From assembly GCA_016197365.1 (NCBI GenBank), contig JACPVS010000017.1:248001-312000 (forward strand): 64,000 nt of DNA. Reading direction: 5' to 3'. A model generated the notes under the pieces. It worked only from the letters and a program-made list of their open reading frames with translations, had not been told where the DNA came from and made no database searches. Within the stretch, counting starts at the first letter, position 1. Every line of letters begins with the position of its first letter. This DNA comes from Mycolicibacterium cosmeticum (GTDB lineage Bacteria; Actinomycetota; Actinomycetes; Mycobacteriales; Mycobacteriaceae). Below, in pieces: positions 9,777 through 19,219 of this stretch. Made by a program: the position numbers and the translations under genes.

Positions 9777-10583
9777 ATGGCCATCGACCCGTCCGCCGTC
9801 TCCCTGACCGACCGGGTCGCGGTGGTCACCGGTGGCGGTGAGGGGATCGGCCGCGGAATCGCAGCCGGGCTGCGCGCCTTCGGCGCCAAGGTGGCCCTCT
9901 GGGAACGCAACCCGCAGACCTGCGCAGGTGCGGCCGCCGATATCGGGGCGCTCGGCCTGGTCGTCGATGTGCGGGACGCGGACGCCGTCGATGAGGCGTT
10001 GCGTCGCACGGTCGACGAGTTGGGCCCGGTCCGGATTCTGGTGAACAACGCGGGAGGCACCTTCGCGTCACCGCTGTTGGAGACCTCGGAGAACGGCTGG
10101 GATGCCCTGTACCGGGCCAATTTGCGCCATGTCTTGCTCTGTACCCAGCGGGTCGCACGGGGGATGGCCGCCGCGGGCGAAGGCGGCAGCGTCATCAACA
10201 TCACCTCCATCGAGGGGGTGCGAGCGGCCCCGGGATACGCCGCGTATGCCGCCGCGAAGGCCGGTGTCATCAACTACACCCAGACCGCGGCGCTGGAGTT
10301 GGCCGAGCACGGAATTCGGATCAATGCGCTGGCACCGGATTTCACCATGACCGAGGGCCTGGCCCGAATCGGTTCGCCGGAACGCTTTGCCCGTGCCGGC
10401 CGAATGGTGCCGATGGGGCGCGGCGGCGATGTCGACGAAATGGCCGGGGCGGCGATATTTCTGGCATCGGATCTGTCCAGCTACATCACCGGACAGACCA
10501 TTCATGTCGACGGCGGAACCCACGCCGCGGGTGGCTGGTACCGACATCCCGAAACCGGCTCTTACACGCTGGGTCCGGGCTGA
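9777..10583 (+). CDS. Short-chain dehydrogenase/reductase
   Basis: ORF 268 aa; VVTGGGEGIGRGIA, NNAGG, YAAYAAAK motifs. Confidence 0.88.
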   Translation: MAIDPSAVSLTDRVAVVTGGGEGIGRGIAAGLRAFGAKVALWERNPQTCAGAAADIGALGLVVDVRDADAVDEALRRTVDELGPVRILVNNAGGTFASPLLETSENGWDALYRANLRHVLLCTQRVARGMAAAGEGGSVINITSIEGVRAAPGYAAYAAAKAGVINYTQTAALELAEHGIRINALAPDFTMTEGLARIGSPERFARAGRMVPMGRGGDVDEMAGAAIFLASDLSSYITGQTIHVDGGTHAAGGWYRHPETGSYTLGPG

Positions 10584-10764
10584 ACCGGGTTAATTATCGT
10601 AAAAGTATTTGCCGAATCTGGCGACCCTTTCTGGTCCGCGAATTCGAGTAGTTCTACTCAGCACGTCGAACGCCCCACTGAGCTACGCTTCCGATCGGAA
10701 ATGCACAGCGGCAAACTTTGCCGCAATGGCACCTGAAGACCTTTGACCCCCGAGGAGTTCTGTC

Positions 10765-11490
10765 ATGAGAGCATCTGCGCTCACCGGTCTGGCGGCCGCA
10801 GCGACCGCCCTCGCCGTGGTCCTGTCGGGCTGCGGCTCGGACACCAAGACCGCGACGAGCAGTAGCGAGAAGACCACTGCGTCGTCGTCGGAGAAGACGT
10901 CGACCAGCAAGTCCGCCACGGCCACCAAGAAGCCCAAGGTGGCCCCGCGCGAGGAGGATGCGGCCGGTCCCAACCAGACCATCGCCGAGTACATCAAGGC
11001 GAACAACATTCAGGAAGCCCAGGTTCACCGTGGTGACCCCGGTTCGCCCACCATCGATCTGCCGCTGCCCGAGGGCTGGGAGTCGGCCGGCGCCGATACC
11101 CCGGACTGGGCCTACGGAGCGATCGTCTACACCGGTCCCGAGGCCGAGGAATACACCCCGAGCGTCGTCGCGATCGTGTCGAAGCTGACGGGCAACGTCG
11201 ACGAGCAGAAGATCCTCGAACTGGCCCCGGGTGAGCTGCAGAACCTGTCCGGCTACGAGCCGCTCAACGAGGGCGCGTCGAGCACCCTCGGCGAGTACCC
11301 CGCCTTCCAACTGGGCGGCACCTGGGTCCAGGACGGCCAGAAGAAGATCGTCGCGCAGAAGACCGTCATCATCCCCGGCGCCGACGGCCTCTATGTGTTG
11401 CAGCTCAACGCTGACGGCCTGGAGAACCAGATGGACATCGTGAGCGCGGCGACCGACGCCATCGACTCGGGAACCACCATCACGCCCTGA
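10765..11490 (+). CDS. LpqN/LpqT-like lipoprotein
   Basis: Lipobox ALAVVLSGCGS, Ser/Thr/Lys linker, C-terminal LpqN-like domain (IAEYIKANNIQEAQVHRGDPGSPTIDLPLPEGW). Confidence 0.82.
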   Translation: MRASALTGLAAAATALAVVLSGCGSDTKTATSSSEKTTASSSEKTSTSKSATATKKPKVAPREEDAAGPNQTIAEYIKANNIQEAQVHRGDPGSPTIDLPLPEGWESAGADTPDWAYGAIVYTGPEAEEYTPSVVAIVSKLTGNVDEQKILELAPGELQNLSGYEPLNEGASSTLGEYPAFQLGGTWVQDGQKKIVAQKTVIIPGADGLYVLQLNADGLENQMDIVSAATDAIDSGTTITP

Positions 11491-11505
11491 CCTGTTCGCT
11501 GAGGA

Positions 11506-11537
11506 TGCCTCCACGGGTACGCCCGTGGGGGCATTTT
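11506..11537 (+). terminator. Intrinsic-terminator-like hairpin after the lipoprotein gene
   Basis: TGCCTCCACGGG-TACG-CCCGTGGGGGCA (12-bp stem with one G-T wobble, 4-nt loop) followed by TTTT. Confidence 0.75.
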
Positions 11538-11556
11538 CGTCGGGTAGCGTCGGGTT

Positions 11557-12285
11557 GTGGGTTACCGCGAGCTCGCCCCGCCGCCAGGCCTGAGTGCACT
11601 GGTCGAATGTGGCTGGACGGCAACGGGACTCACCGGGCCAGCCCGCATCCTGCCGGACGGCTGCATGGATCTGATCCGGTGGGAGGACCAGACCCTCGTC
11701 GCGGGGCCGGACACCACCGCCTTTCTCAGCCGATCCGGCCCGGAGCCGGTGCGCGGCTTGCGTTTCCACCCCGGGGTGCTGCCCCGGTTGCTCGGGGTCC
11801 CGGCCGCCGAGGTCCGCGACACCCGTGTTGCCCTGAGCGAGCTGCGTGCCGTCGGCCGGGACCGCTCACTGACCGAACTGGCCGAGACGATGGCCGCCTA
11901 CCCACCCCTACCGGAAACGGCGCCGTGGTCGCTGACCACCCTGGGCGAGGTGACCCGGAACCTGGCCCGGGGCGCGTCGGTGGCCGACACCGCACGCGAA
12001 GCCGGGTGGTCTGCGCGCACGCTGCAGCGCCAGTGCACCGCGGTCTACGGGTACGGTCCCGCCATGCTGCGCCGAGTCCTCCGGTTCCGGCGGGCAACCC
12101 GGCTGCTGGACACCGGCGTCGCACCGGCAGAGGTCGCGGTCCGGGCCGGATACTCCGACCAGCCGCACCTGCACCGCGAGATCCGCACGTTGGCCGGATT
12201 GCCACTCGGTCAATTGGTCGCGGGTCAGCCTGCCGCCGCGAACAGGTCGATCGACGTGCCGTCCGGATCGCTGACCGTCGCGTAG
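11557..12285 (+). CDS. AraC-family transcriptional regulator
   Basis: C-terminal HTH (ASVADTAREAGWSARTLQRQCTAVYGYGPAMLRRVLRFRRA...AVRAGYSDQPHLHREIR); GTG start. Confidence 0.85.
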   Translation: MGYRELAPPPGLSALVECGWTATGLTGPARILPDGCMDLIRWEDQTLVAGPDTTAFLSRSGPEPVRGLRFHPGVLPRLLGVPAAEVRDTRVALSELRAVGRDRSLTELAETMAAYPPLPETAPWSLTTLGEVTRNLARGASVADTAREAGWSARTLQRQCTAVYGYGPAMLRRVLRFRRATRLLDTGVAPAEVAVRAGYSDQPHLHREIRTLAGLPLGQLVAGQPAAANRSIDVPSGSLTVA

Positions 12286-12620
12286 CGCTGCCCCCAGGGT
12301 GCGTCGAACGGTGCCAGCATGCCCGGATGTCCGGCGGCGGTGAGCCGCTCATACAGCGCGTCGACCTGCGCGGGCGCATCCACACCGAACGCCAGCGCCA
12401 GCCGGCCGGCAGAGTCCGGCGGCGTCCAGCCGGCATGCATCCCGGCGATGACCTCCTCGGTGTCGAACGCCAGCCGGTTGCCGCCGGGCAGTGCCACCTC
12501 GACATGCGGCTCGTCTCCCTCGGGGACGGCCAGTCCCAGCAGACGATAGAAGTCCAGGGACCGGCGCAGGTCGGCGGGCACGATCTCGATGACCACAGAA
12601 CTCAGGTGAATGCTCATCAC
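12225..12620 (-). CDS. VOC/glyoxalase-superfamily protein
   Basis: ORF 131 aa; SSVVIEIVPADLRRSLDFYRLLGL...VSDPDGTSIDLFA. Confidence 0.85.
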   Translation of the reverse strand: MMSIHLSSVVIEIVPADLRRSLDFYRLLGLAVPEGDEPHVEVALPGGNRLAFDTEEVIAGMHAGWTPPDSAGRLALAFGVDAPAQVDALYERLTAAGHPGMLAPFDAPWGQRYATVSDPDGTSIDLFAAAG

Positions 12621-12746
12621 CGCAGGTTAGGGCCCGCGCGCGGGCGGCGTCGTGAACGAATCGGACAAACCGGCCTGGTCGATACCGCCGGTACCGAGTA
12701 GGTTTGCCCTGACTACTAGTTACTCACCAGTAAGGGAGAGTCGACC

Positions 12747-14300
12747 ATGCCCGCTCCATCCGCCGCGGACTTCGCCCATCTGCGCACGCTGGTCGCCATC
12801 GACGATGTGGACGCCCGCCCGTCCAAACCGATCGACGAGGTGTTCACCGGACGGGAACTCACCACCATCCCGGTCGGCAACGCCGACGATGTCGCGGCCG
12901 CGTTCGCCAAAGCCCGCGCCGCACAGGCCGAATGGGCCACCCGCCCGGTCACCGAGCGGGCCGCCGTCATCGAGCGCTTCCGTGATCTGGTGATCGCCAA
13001 CCGCGACTCCCTGATGGACGTCGCGCAGGCCGAGACCGGCAAGGCCCGGTCGGCCGCCCAGGAAGAGATCGTCGACATGATCCTCAACGCGCGCTACTAC
13101 GCGCGGGAGGCAGTCAAACTGCTGGGCACCAAGCGGGTGCAAGGCCTGTTGCCCGGCGTGGTCAAGACAGTGGTCAACTACCACCCCAAGGGCGTCATCG
13201 GCGTGATCTCGCCGTGGAACTACCCGATGGCCCTGTCCATCTCCGACTCCATCCCCGCGCTGCTCGCAGGTAACGCCGTGGTGGTGAAACCTGACAGCCA
13301 GACGCCGTACTGCACGCTGGCCAACGCCGAACTGCTGTACCAGGCCGGGCTGCCGCGTGACCTGTTCGCCGTGGTGCCCGGCCCCGGCTCGGTGGTCGGC
13401 ACCGCGATCGTGGCGCACTGCGACTACCTGATGTTCACCGGCTCCACGTCCACCGGCCGGACCCTGGCCGAACAGTGCGGCAGCCGACTGATCGGTTTCT
13501 CCGCCGAATTGGGTGGCAAGAACCCGATGATCGTCACCAAGGGCGCCAACCTGGATGTGGCGGCCAAGGCCGCCACCCGCGCGTGCTTCTCCAACGCCGG
13601 GCAGCTGTGCATCTCTATCGAGCGGATCTATGTCGAACGGTCGGTCGCCGACGAGTTCGCCGCCAAGTTCGCCAAGCAGGTCAAGGCGATGAAGCTGTCC
13701 ACCGCCTACGATTTCAGCGCCGATATGGGCAGCCTGATCTCCGAGGACCAGATCAAGACGGTGTCCGGCCATGTCGACGACGCGAAAGCCAAGGGCGCCA
13801 AGGTGATTGCCGGCGGCAACGCCCGGCCCGACATCGGTCCGTTGTTCTTCGAGCCGACCGTCCTGACCGACGTCACCGACGAGATGGAATGCGGCCGCAA
13901 CGAGACCTTCGGTCCGCTGGTGTCCATCTACCCCGTCGATTCGGTGGACGAGGCGATCGCCAAGGCCAACGACACGGAGTACGGGCTCAACGCCAGCGTC
14001 TGGGCGGGCAGCAAGGCCGAGGGTGAGGCGATCGCGGCCCGGCTGCAGGCCGGCACCGTCAACGTCGACGAGGGTTACGCGCTGGCGTTCGGGAGCACCG
14101 CGGCACCGATGGGCGGCATGAAGGCCTCCGGGGTCGGGCGCCGCCACGGTGCCGACGGCATCCTCAAGTACACCGAATCGCAGACGGTGTCCACCGCCCG
14201 GGTGCTCAATCTCGATCCGCCGCTGGGCATTCCTTCCGCCTGGTGGCAGAAGGCGCTGACCCCGATGATCCAGGCCGTGCAGCGGCTGCCCGGCCGGTGA
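12747..14300 (+). CDS. Aldehyde dehydrogenase, succinate-semialdehyde dehydrogenase-like
   Basis: ORF 517 aa; FSAELGGKNPMIVT and FSNAGQLCISIERIYV catalytic motifs. Confidence 0.88.
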   Translation: MPAPSAADFAHLRTLVAIDDVDARPSKPIDEVFTGRELTTIPVGNADDVAAAFAKARAAQAEWATRPVTERAAVIERFRDLVIANRDSLMDVAQAETGKARSAAQEEIVDMILNARYYAREAVKLLGTKRVQGLLPGVVKTVVNYHPKGVIGVISPWNYPMALSISDSIPALLAGNAVVVKPDSQTPYCTLANAELLYQAGLPRDLFAVVPGPGSVVGTAIVAHCDYLMFTGSTSTGRTLAEQCGSRLIGFSAELGGKNPMIVTKGANLDVAAKAATRACFSNAGQLCISIERIYVERSVADEFAAKFAKQVKAMKLSTAYDFSADMGSLISEDQIKTVSGHVDDAKAKGAKVIAGGNARPDIGPLFFEPTVLTDVTDEMECGRNETFGPLVSIYPVDSVDEAIAKANDTEYGLNASVWAGSKAEGEAIAARLQAGTVNVDEGYALAFGSTAAPMGGMKASGVGRRHGADGILKYTESQTVSTARVLNLDPPLGIPSAWWQKALTPMIQAVQRLPGR

Positions 14301-14425
14301 TCGAACGGGCCAGGCGGCCCACGCTTGCGGGCACGCGGATCTGATCCGGGAACGGATCGCCGGGGCGACAGGCGTCTGATCCGTCGGCTTTACAGGCAGG
14401 GCATGGCACGCAACACTCGGTGGGC

Positions 14426-15514
14426 GTGAACACAGCCGACTTCTTGTTCGTGACGATGGACGGCGGCGGCAACGTGCCGCCGCTGCTCGGCGTCGCGGCT
14501 GCCGTCGCCGGACGCGGGCACCGCGTGCATGTGCTCGGCCATCCCCGACTGCGCGACGCCGTGGAACGTGCCGGACTGCAATTCGTGCCGTACAGCAAGG
14601 CCCGCCCGTGGGAACCTCAGGCGGAGAAGAGTGCCTTGCAGTGGGTTCCGATGTTCAACGATCCCGGCATCGCCGAGGACGTCAGCCGGTATTGCACCGA
14701 TCGCCGCCCCGACGTCGCCGTGGTCGACTGCATGCTGCTACCGGCACTCAAGGCGGTTCAACGCGCGGGCATCACCAACGCTGCCTTCACCCACACGATT
14801 CGCGGATACATCGACGGCCCACACCGCCTCGGGGCAGGTACCTTGGCGCGGTTGTACGGCAACAACGCGGCCCAGCTGTGGAATTCGTCGAACGTCAACA
14901 TCGTGGCGACAGTGCAACACCTCGATCCTGGCGCCCGGGAGCACCAGCCCGCGAACATCCGCTGGGTCGGCGCGGTCGTCGACGGCAGGCCGAGCCTGCC
15001 CAGCGATCCCCCGCTCGTGTTGGTGAGTCTGTCCACCAACGGCTTTCGCGGTCAGCGCAGCACGTTGGAGAAGGTCATCGCAGCCTTGGCCGCGTTGCCG
15101 GTACGCGCGGTCGTCACGACGGGCGGCGTGATCGACCCCGCGGACCTGCCGCGTGCACCGAACGTCGATGTCGTCGGCTACGCCGATCACCGCGAGATCC
15201 TGCCGCACTGCTCACTTCTGATCGGGCACGGCGGCCACGCCACCACCTTCCGTGCGCTGGCGCACGATGTGCCGATCCTGTTCCTGCCTTCCAGCGCGCT
15301 GTCCGATCAACGCATGATCGGATCGGCGGTCGCTCGCGCCGGAGCGGGCCGCACGATGACCAGGTTCGCAGGAGTCGGCGCGGTGCGTGATGCCATCGAG
15401 ACGTTGCTCACCGATCCGGGCGTGCGCGCCGCGGCCACCCGACTCGGCGACGAGATCCGCGGTGCTGATGCCGCAGCCACGGCGGCCGAACTACTGATCT
15501 CGCTGCGGCCCTGA
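14426..15514 (+). CDS. UGT-like glycosyltransferase (MGT-type)
   Basis: Start NTADFLFVTMDGGGNVPPLLGVAAAVAGRGHRVHVLG; C-terminal HCSLLIGHGGHATTFRALAHDVPILFLP signature. Confidence 0.82.
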   Translation: MNTADFLFVTMDGGGNVPPLLGVAAAVAGRGHRVHVLGHPRLRDAVERAGLQFVPYSKARPWEPQAEKSALQWVPMFNDPGIAEDVSRYCTDRRPDVAVVDCMLLPALKAVQRAGITNAAFTHTIRGYIDGPHRLGAGTLARLYGNNAAQLWNSSNVNIVATVQHLDPGAREHQPANIRWVGAVVDGRPSLPSDPPLVLVSLSTNGFRGQRSTLEKVIAALAALPVRAVVTTGGVIDPADLPRAPNVDVVGYADHREILPHCSLLIGHGGHATTFRALAHDVPILFLPSSALSDQRMIGSAVARAGAGRTMTRFAGVGAVRDAIETLLTDPGVRAAATRLGDEIRGADAAATAAELLISLRP

Positions 15515-15519
15515 CGAGC

Positions 15520-16641
15520 TCAGGAGCCCGCGATACCGTCCAGTCGCTTGGTGGTCTGCTCGAATCCACTCACCAGCTCGCCGATGATGTCGGCAACGGG
15601 ACGGATCTCGTTCATCCGGCCGACGATCTGGCCCACCGGCATGGAGACCGTGTCCGGGTTGTCCGAATCGTTCATCCGCTGGTGTGCCTCGCTGACCAGG
15701 ATGTTCTGCAGCGGCATCGGCAGCGGCTCCGGGGCGTCCGGGGCGTCCCAGGCATCGGTCCACTTGGTCTTCAGCAGCCGGGCCGGCTTGCCGGTATAGA
15801 TCTTGCGGCGCACGGTATCCGCGGTGGTCGCGCGCAGCAGCGCGTCCTGGATCGTCGACGTGCCGCCGGGCAGTCGGTGGCCCAGGTCGTACTCCGCGGC
15901 GGTCAAGAAGGCCGAGCCCATCCAGACACCCTGGGCGCCGAGCGCCAGTGCCGCGGCCACCTGCTTGCCGGTGCCGATACCGCCGGCGGCCAGCACCGGG
16001 GCCTTACCGTCCAGTGCGTCGACGATTTCCGGCCACAGCACGACCGATCCGATCTCGCCGGTGTGCCCGCCGGCCTCATGACCCTGCGCGACGACGATGT
16101 CGACACCGTTCTCGACGTGGCGCAGCGCGTGCTTGGCGCTACCCGCCAGCGCAGCCACCGGAACGCCCGCGGCGTGTGCCTGTTCGATGACGTCCACGGG
16201 CGGGGAGCCCAGCGCGTTGGCGATCAGCTTGATCGGGTGCTTCAGCGCGACCTCGACGTGGCTGCGCGCCACCGAGTGCAGCCAGCCCAGCACGCCCTCG
16301 CTCTTCTCCTCGTCCTCGGGAAGCGGCGGAACACCCAGATCGGCAAGGGTTTTCGCGACGAAATCGCGGTGGCTCTGCGGAATCAGCTTGTTGATGTCGA
16401 CGGCCGTGCCCTCGGTGGGGATCTTGGCCGGCATCACGATGTCGACACCGTAGGGCTTGCCGTCGGTGTTGGCGTCCATCCATTGCAGGACTTCTTCCAG
16501 GTCGTCGGCGTCGTTGAACCGCACGCAACCCAGCACACCGAGGCCGCCGGCCTTGCTGACCGCGGCGGCCACCTTCTCCGACGGGGTGAAGACGAAGATC
16601 GGGTATTCGATCCCGAACTTGTCGCAGAGTTCGGTACGCAT
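15520..16641 (-). CDS. Nitronate monooxygenase-like flavoprotein (paralogue of the IpdC-like gene at the right end)
   Basis: MRTELCDKFGIEYPIFVFTPSEKVAAAVSKAGGLGVLG...VVAQGHEAGGHTGEIGSVVLWPEIVDALDGKAPVLAAGGIG; overlaps the fadD19 stop codon by 1 nt. Confidence 0.85.
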   Translation of the reverse strand: MRTELCDKFGIEYPIFVFTPSEKVAAAVSKAGGLGVLGCVRFNDADDLEEVLQWMDANTDGKPYGVDIVMPAKIPTEGTAVDINKLIPQSHRDFVAKTLADLGVPPLPEDEEKSEGVLGWLHSVARSHVEVALKHPIKLIANALGSPPVDVIEQAHAAGVPVAALAGSAKHALRHVENGVDIVVAQGHEAGGHTGEIGSVVLWPEIVDALDGKAPVLAAGGIGTGKQVAAALALGAQGVWMGSAFLTAAEYDLGHRLPGGTSTIQDALLRATTADTVRRKIYTGKPARLLKTKWTDAWDAPDAPEPLPMPLQNILVSEAHQRMNDSDNPDTVSMPVGQIVGRMNEIRPVADIIGELVSGFEQTTKRLDGIAGS

Positions 16642-18290
16642 CAGTTGGCTCCTACATGCTTGGCGTGCACTTCGTCGGCTTGCCGCTCCTCGGTGGTGTC
16701 CTTCGCCCACCGGTAGTCGGGCTTGCCCGCCGGAGAGCGTTTCACCTCGTCGACCAGCCAAAGACTGCGCGGCACTTTGTATCCCGCGATCTCGGTGCGC
16801 ACGAACGCGTCGAGGGAGGCCAGCGTCGGCTGAGTGCCCTCGCGCGCCTGCACGACGGCCGCGACATGCTGGCCGAAGCGCTCGTCGGGCACACCGACCA
16901 CCAGTGCGTCGAACACATCGGGATGGCCCTTGAGCGCGGCTTCGACCTCTTCGGGGTAGATCTTCTCGCCACCGCTGTTGATCGACACCGAGCCGCGGCC
17001 CAGCATCGTCACGCTGCCGTCGGCTTCGACCTCGGCGTAGTCACCCGGAATCGCATACCGCACACCGTGATAGGTCCGGAAGGTCTCGGCGGTCTTCTTC
17101 TCGTCCTTGAAGTAGCCGACCGGGATGTGGCCGCACTTGGCGATGATGCCGCGCACACCCGAACCCGGCACGACGGGGTTGCCGTCCTCGTCGAGCACCT
17201 TGGTGTTCTTGTCGATCGTGACGCGCGGTCCGCCGGTGTGGCTCTGACCCTTGGCGACGATGCTGGTGCCGCCGAAGCCGGTCTCCGAGGAGCCGATCGA
17301 ATCGGTGATGACGCGGTTGGGCAGCAGCTCGAGGAACTTCTCCTTGAGGCTGGTGGAGAACAGCGCCGCGGTGCTGGCCAGCAGGAACAGCGACGACAGG
17401 TCGTAGGTGTTTCCCTCATCCTGGTGCGCCAGCAGCGCGTCGAGCAACGGGCGCGCCATCGCGTCGCCGGTGAAGAACAACAGGTTGACCTTGTGGTCGT
17501 GGATCAGGCGCCACACCTGGTCGGCGTCGAATTCCGGTGTCAGCACGACGGTTTGGCCGGAGAACAGCGCCATCCAGGTGGCCGACTGCGTGGCGCCGTG
17601 GATCATCGGCGGGATGGGTAGCCGGATCATCGGTGCATTCGTGGCGGCCTGCCTGGACAGGTCGTACTCGTCGGCGATGGGCTCGCCGGTCGCGAAGTCG
17701 GTGCCACCGAACAGCACCCGGTAGATGTCCTCGTGGCGCCACATCACGCCCTTGGGGAACCCGGTGGTGCCGCCGGTGTAGAGCAGGTAGATGTCGTCCT
17801 CGCTGCGCGGGCCGAAGTCGCGCTCGGGCGATCCCTCGGCGAGCGCGGCCTCGAATTCCACGCCGCCGTAGCGCTTGAAGTCGTCGTCTGACCCGTCCTC
17901 GACCACCAGGACGGTCTTGACGTTCGGCGTCTCGGGCAGCACATTGTCGACCCGGTCGGCGTACCGGCGCTCGTGGATCAGCGCGACCATGTCCGAGTTC
18001 TCGAACAGATACTTCAGCTCGCCCTCGACGTAGCGGAAGTTGACGTTGACCAGGATGGCGCCGGCCTTGACGATGCCGAGCATCCCGATGACGATCTCGA
18101 TGCGGTTGCGGCAGTACAACCCGACCTTGTCGTCCTTCTTGACGCCCTGATCCTGGAGGTAGTGGGCCAGGCGATTGGCCTTCTCCTCCAGCTGGGCATA
18201 GGTCAGCTGCTCGTCACCACATATCAGGGCGACGCGGTCCGGTACGGCGTCGATGGAGTGCTCGGCGAGATCGGCGATATTCAGGGCCAC
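16641..18290 (-). CDS. fadD19: Steroid-side-chain acyl-CoA ligase FadD19
   Basis: MALNIADLAEHSIDAVPDRVALICGDEQLTYAQLEEKANRLAHYL (GTG at 18290); AMP motif LLYTGGTTGFPKGVMW; divergent to echA19 as in M. tuberculosis. Confidence 0.9.
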   Translation of the reverse strand: MALNIADLAEHSIDAVPDRVALICGDEQLTYAQLEEKANRLAHYLQDQGVKKDDKVGLYCRNRIEIVIGMLGIVKAGAILVNVNFRYVEGELKYLFENSDMVALIHERRYADRVDNVLPETPNVKTVLVVEDGSDDDFKRYGGVEFEAALAEGSPERDFGPRSEDDIYLLYTGGTTGFPKGVMWRHEDIYRVLFGGTDFATGEPIADEYDLSRQAATNAPMIRLPIPPMIHGATQSATWMALFSGQTVVLTPEFDADQVWRLIHDHKVNLLFFTGDAMARPLLDALLAHQDEGNTYDLSSLFLLASTAALFSTSLKEKFLELLPNRVITDSIGSSETGFGGTSIVAKGQSHTGGPRVTIDKNTKVLDEDGNPVVPGSGVRGIIAKCGHIPVGYFKDEKKTAETFRTYHGVRYAIPGDYAEVEADGSVTMLGRGSVSINSGGEKIYPEEVEAALKGHPDVFDALVVGVPDERFGQHVAAVVQAREGTQPTLASLDAFVRTEIAGYKVPRSLWLVDEVKRSPAGKPDYRWAKDTTEERQADEVHAKHVGAN

Positions 18291-18301
18291 GGAACCTAAA
18301 C

Positions 18302-18315
18302 TAGAACGTGTTACA
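18302..18315. promoter_or_regulatory. KstR-type box in fadD19-echA19 divergent promoter: TAGAACGTGTTACA
   Basis: Full match to TnnAACnnGTTnnA. Confidence 0.88.
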
Positions 18316-18359
18316 TTTCGTGACAAGTCTGGGGTTACCGAACATGGAGGCAGGCACCG

Positions 18360-19160
18360 GTGAGCGAGACCGAAAAAGGACCCGACGCCCTCATTGAGCA
18401 GCGCGGACACACGTTGATCGTCACACTCAACCGTCCCGAGGCCCGCAACGCCCTTTCCGGCGAGATGCTCTCGATCATGGTCGAGGCGTGGGACCGCGTC
18501 GACAGCGATCCGGAGATCCGCACCTGCATCCTGACCGGTGCCGGCGGTTACTTCTGCGCGGGCATGGACCTCAAGGGTGCCACCAAGAAGCCGCCGGGTG
18601 ACTCGTTCAAGGACGGCAGCTACGACCCGTCGCGCATCGACGGCCTGCTCAAGGGCCGCCGGCTGACCAAGCCGCTGATCGCCGCCGTCGAGGGCCCCGC
18701 GATCGCGGGTGGCACCGAGATCCTGCAGGGCACCGACATCCGCGTCGCCGGCGAGAGCGCCAAGTTCGGCATCTCCGAGGCCAAGTGGAGCCTGTACCCG
18801 ATGGGCGGCTCCGCCGTGCGCCTGGTGCGCCAGATTCCGTACACGATCGCGTGCGACATGCTGCTCACCGGACGGCACATCACCGCGCAGCAGGCGCTGG
18901 ACTACGGGCTGATCGGCTACGTCGTGCCCGACGGCACCGCGCTGGACAAGGCCCTGGAGATCGCCGAGGTGATCAACAACAACGGGCCGCTGGCGGTGCA
19001 GGCCATCCTCAAGACCATCCGGGACTCCGAGGGCATGCACGAGCTCGACGCGTTCAAGCCCGACACCGCGAACGGTATCCCGGTGTTCCTCTCCGATGAC
19101 GCCAAGGAAGGACCGTTGGCGTTCAAGGAGAAGCGCGCACCCAAATTCCAGATGAAGTAG
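18360..19160 (+). CDS. echA19: Enoyl-CoA hydratase EchA19
   Basis: Crotonase fold ([36 protein letters not shown]); synteny; GTG start. Confidence 0.88.
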   Translation: MSETEKGPDALIEQRGHTLIVTLNRPEARNALSGEMLSIMVEAWDRVDSDPEIRTCILTGAGGYFCAGMDLKGATKKPPGDSFKDGSYDPSRIDGLLKGRRLTKPLIAAVEGPAIAGGTEILQGTDIRVAGESAKFGISEAKWSLYPMGGSAVRLVRQIPYTIACDMLLTGRHITAQQALDYGLIGYVVPDGTALDKALEIAEVINNNGPLAVQAILKTIRDSEGMHELDAFKPDTANGIPVFLSDDAKEGPLAFKEKRAPKFQMK

Positions 19161-19215
19161 CGCGACGTGTGCACGTTCCGTATCGCTGAGCGTGACGGAA
19201 CGTGCACAAGTCGCG
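19161..19215. terminator. Large bidirectional hairpin between convergent echA19 and MFS gene
   Basis: CGCGACGTGTGCACGTTCCGT - 13 nt - ACGGAACGTGCACAAGTCGCG; 21-bp arms with one mismatch. Confidence 0.75.
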
Positions 19216-19219
19216 GGGG

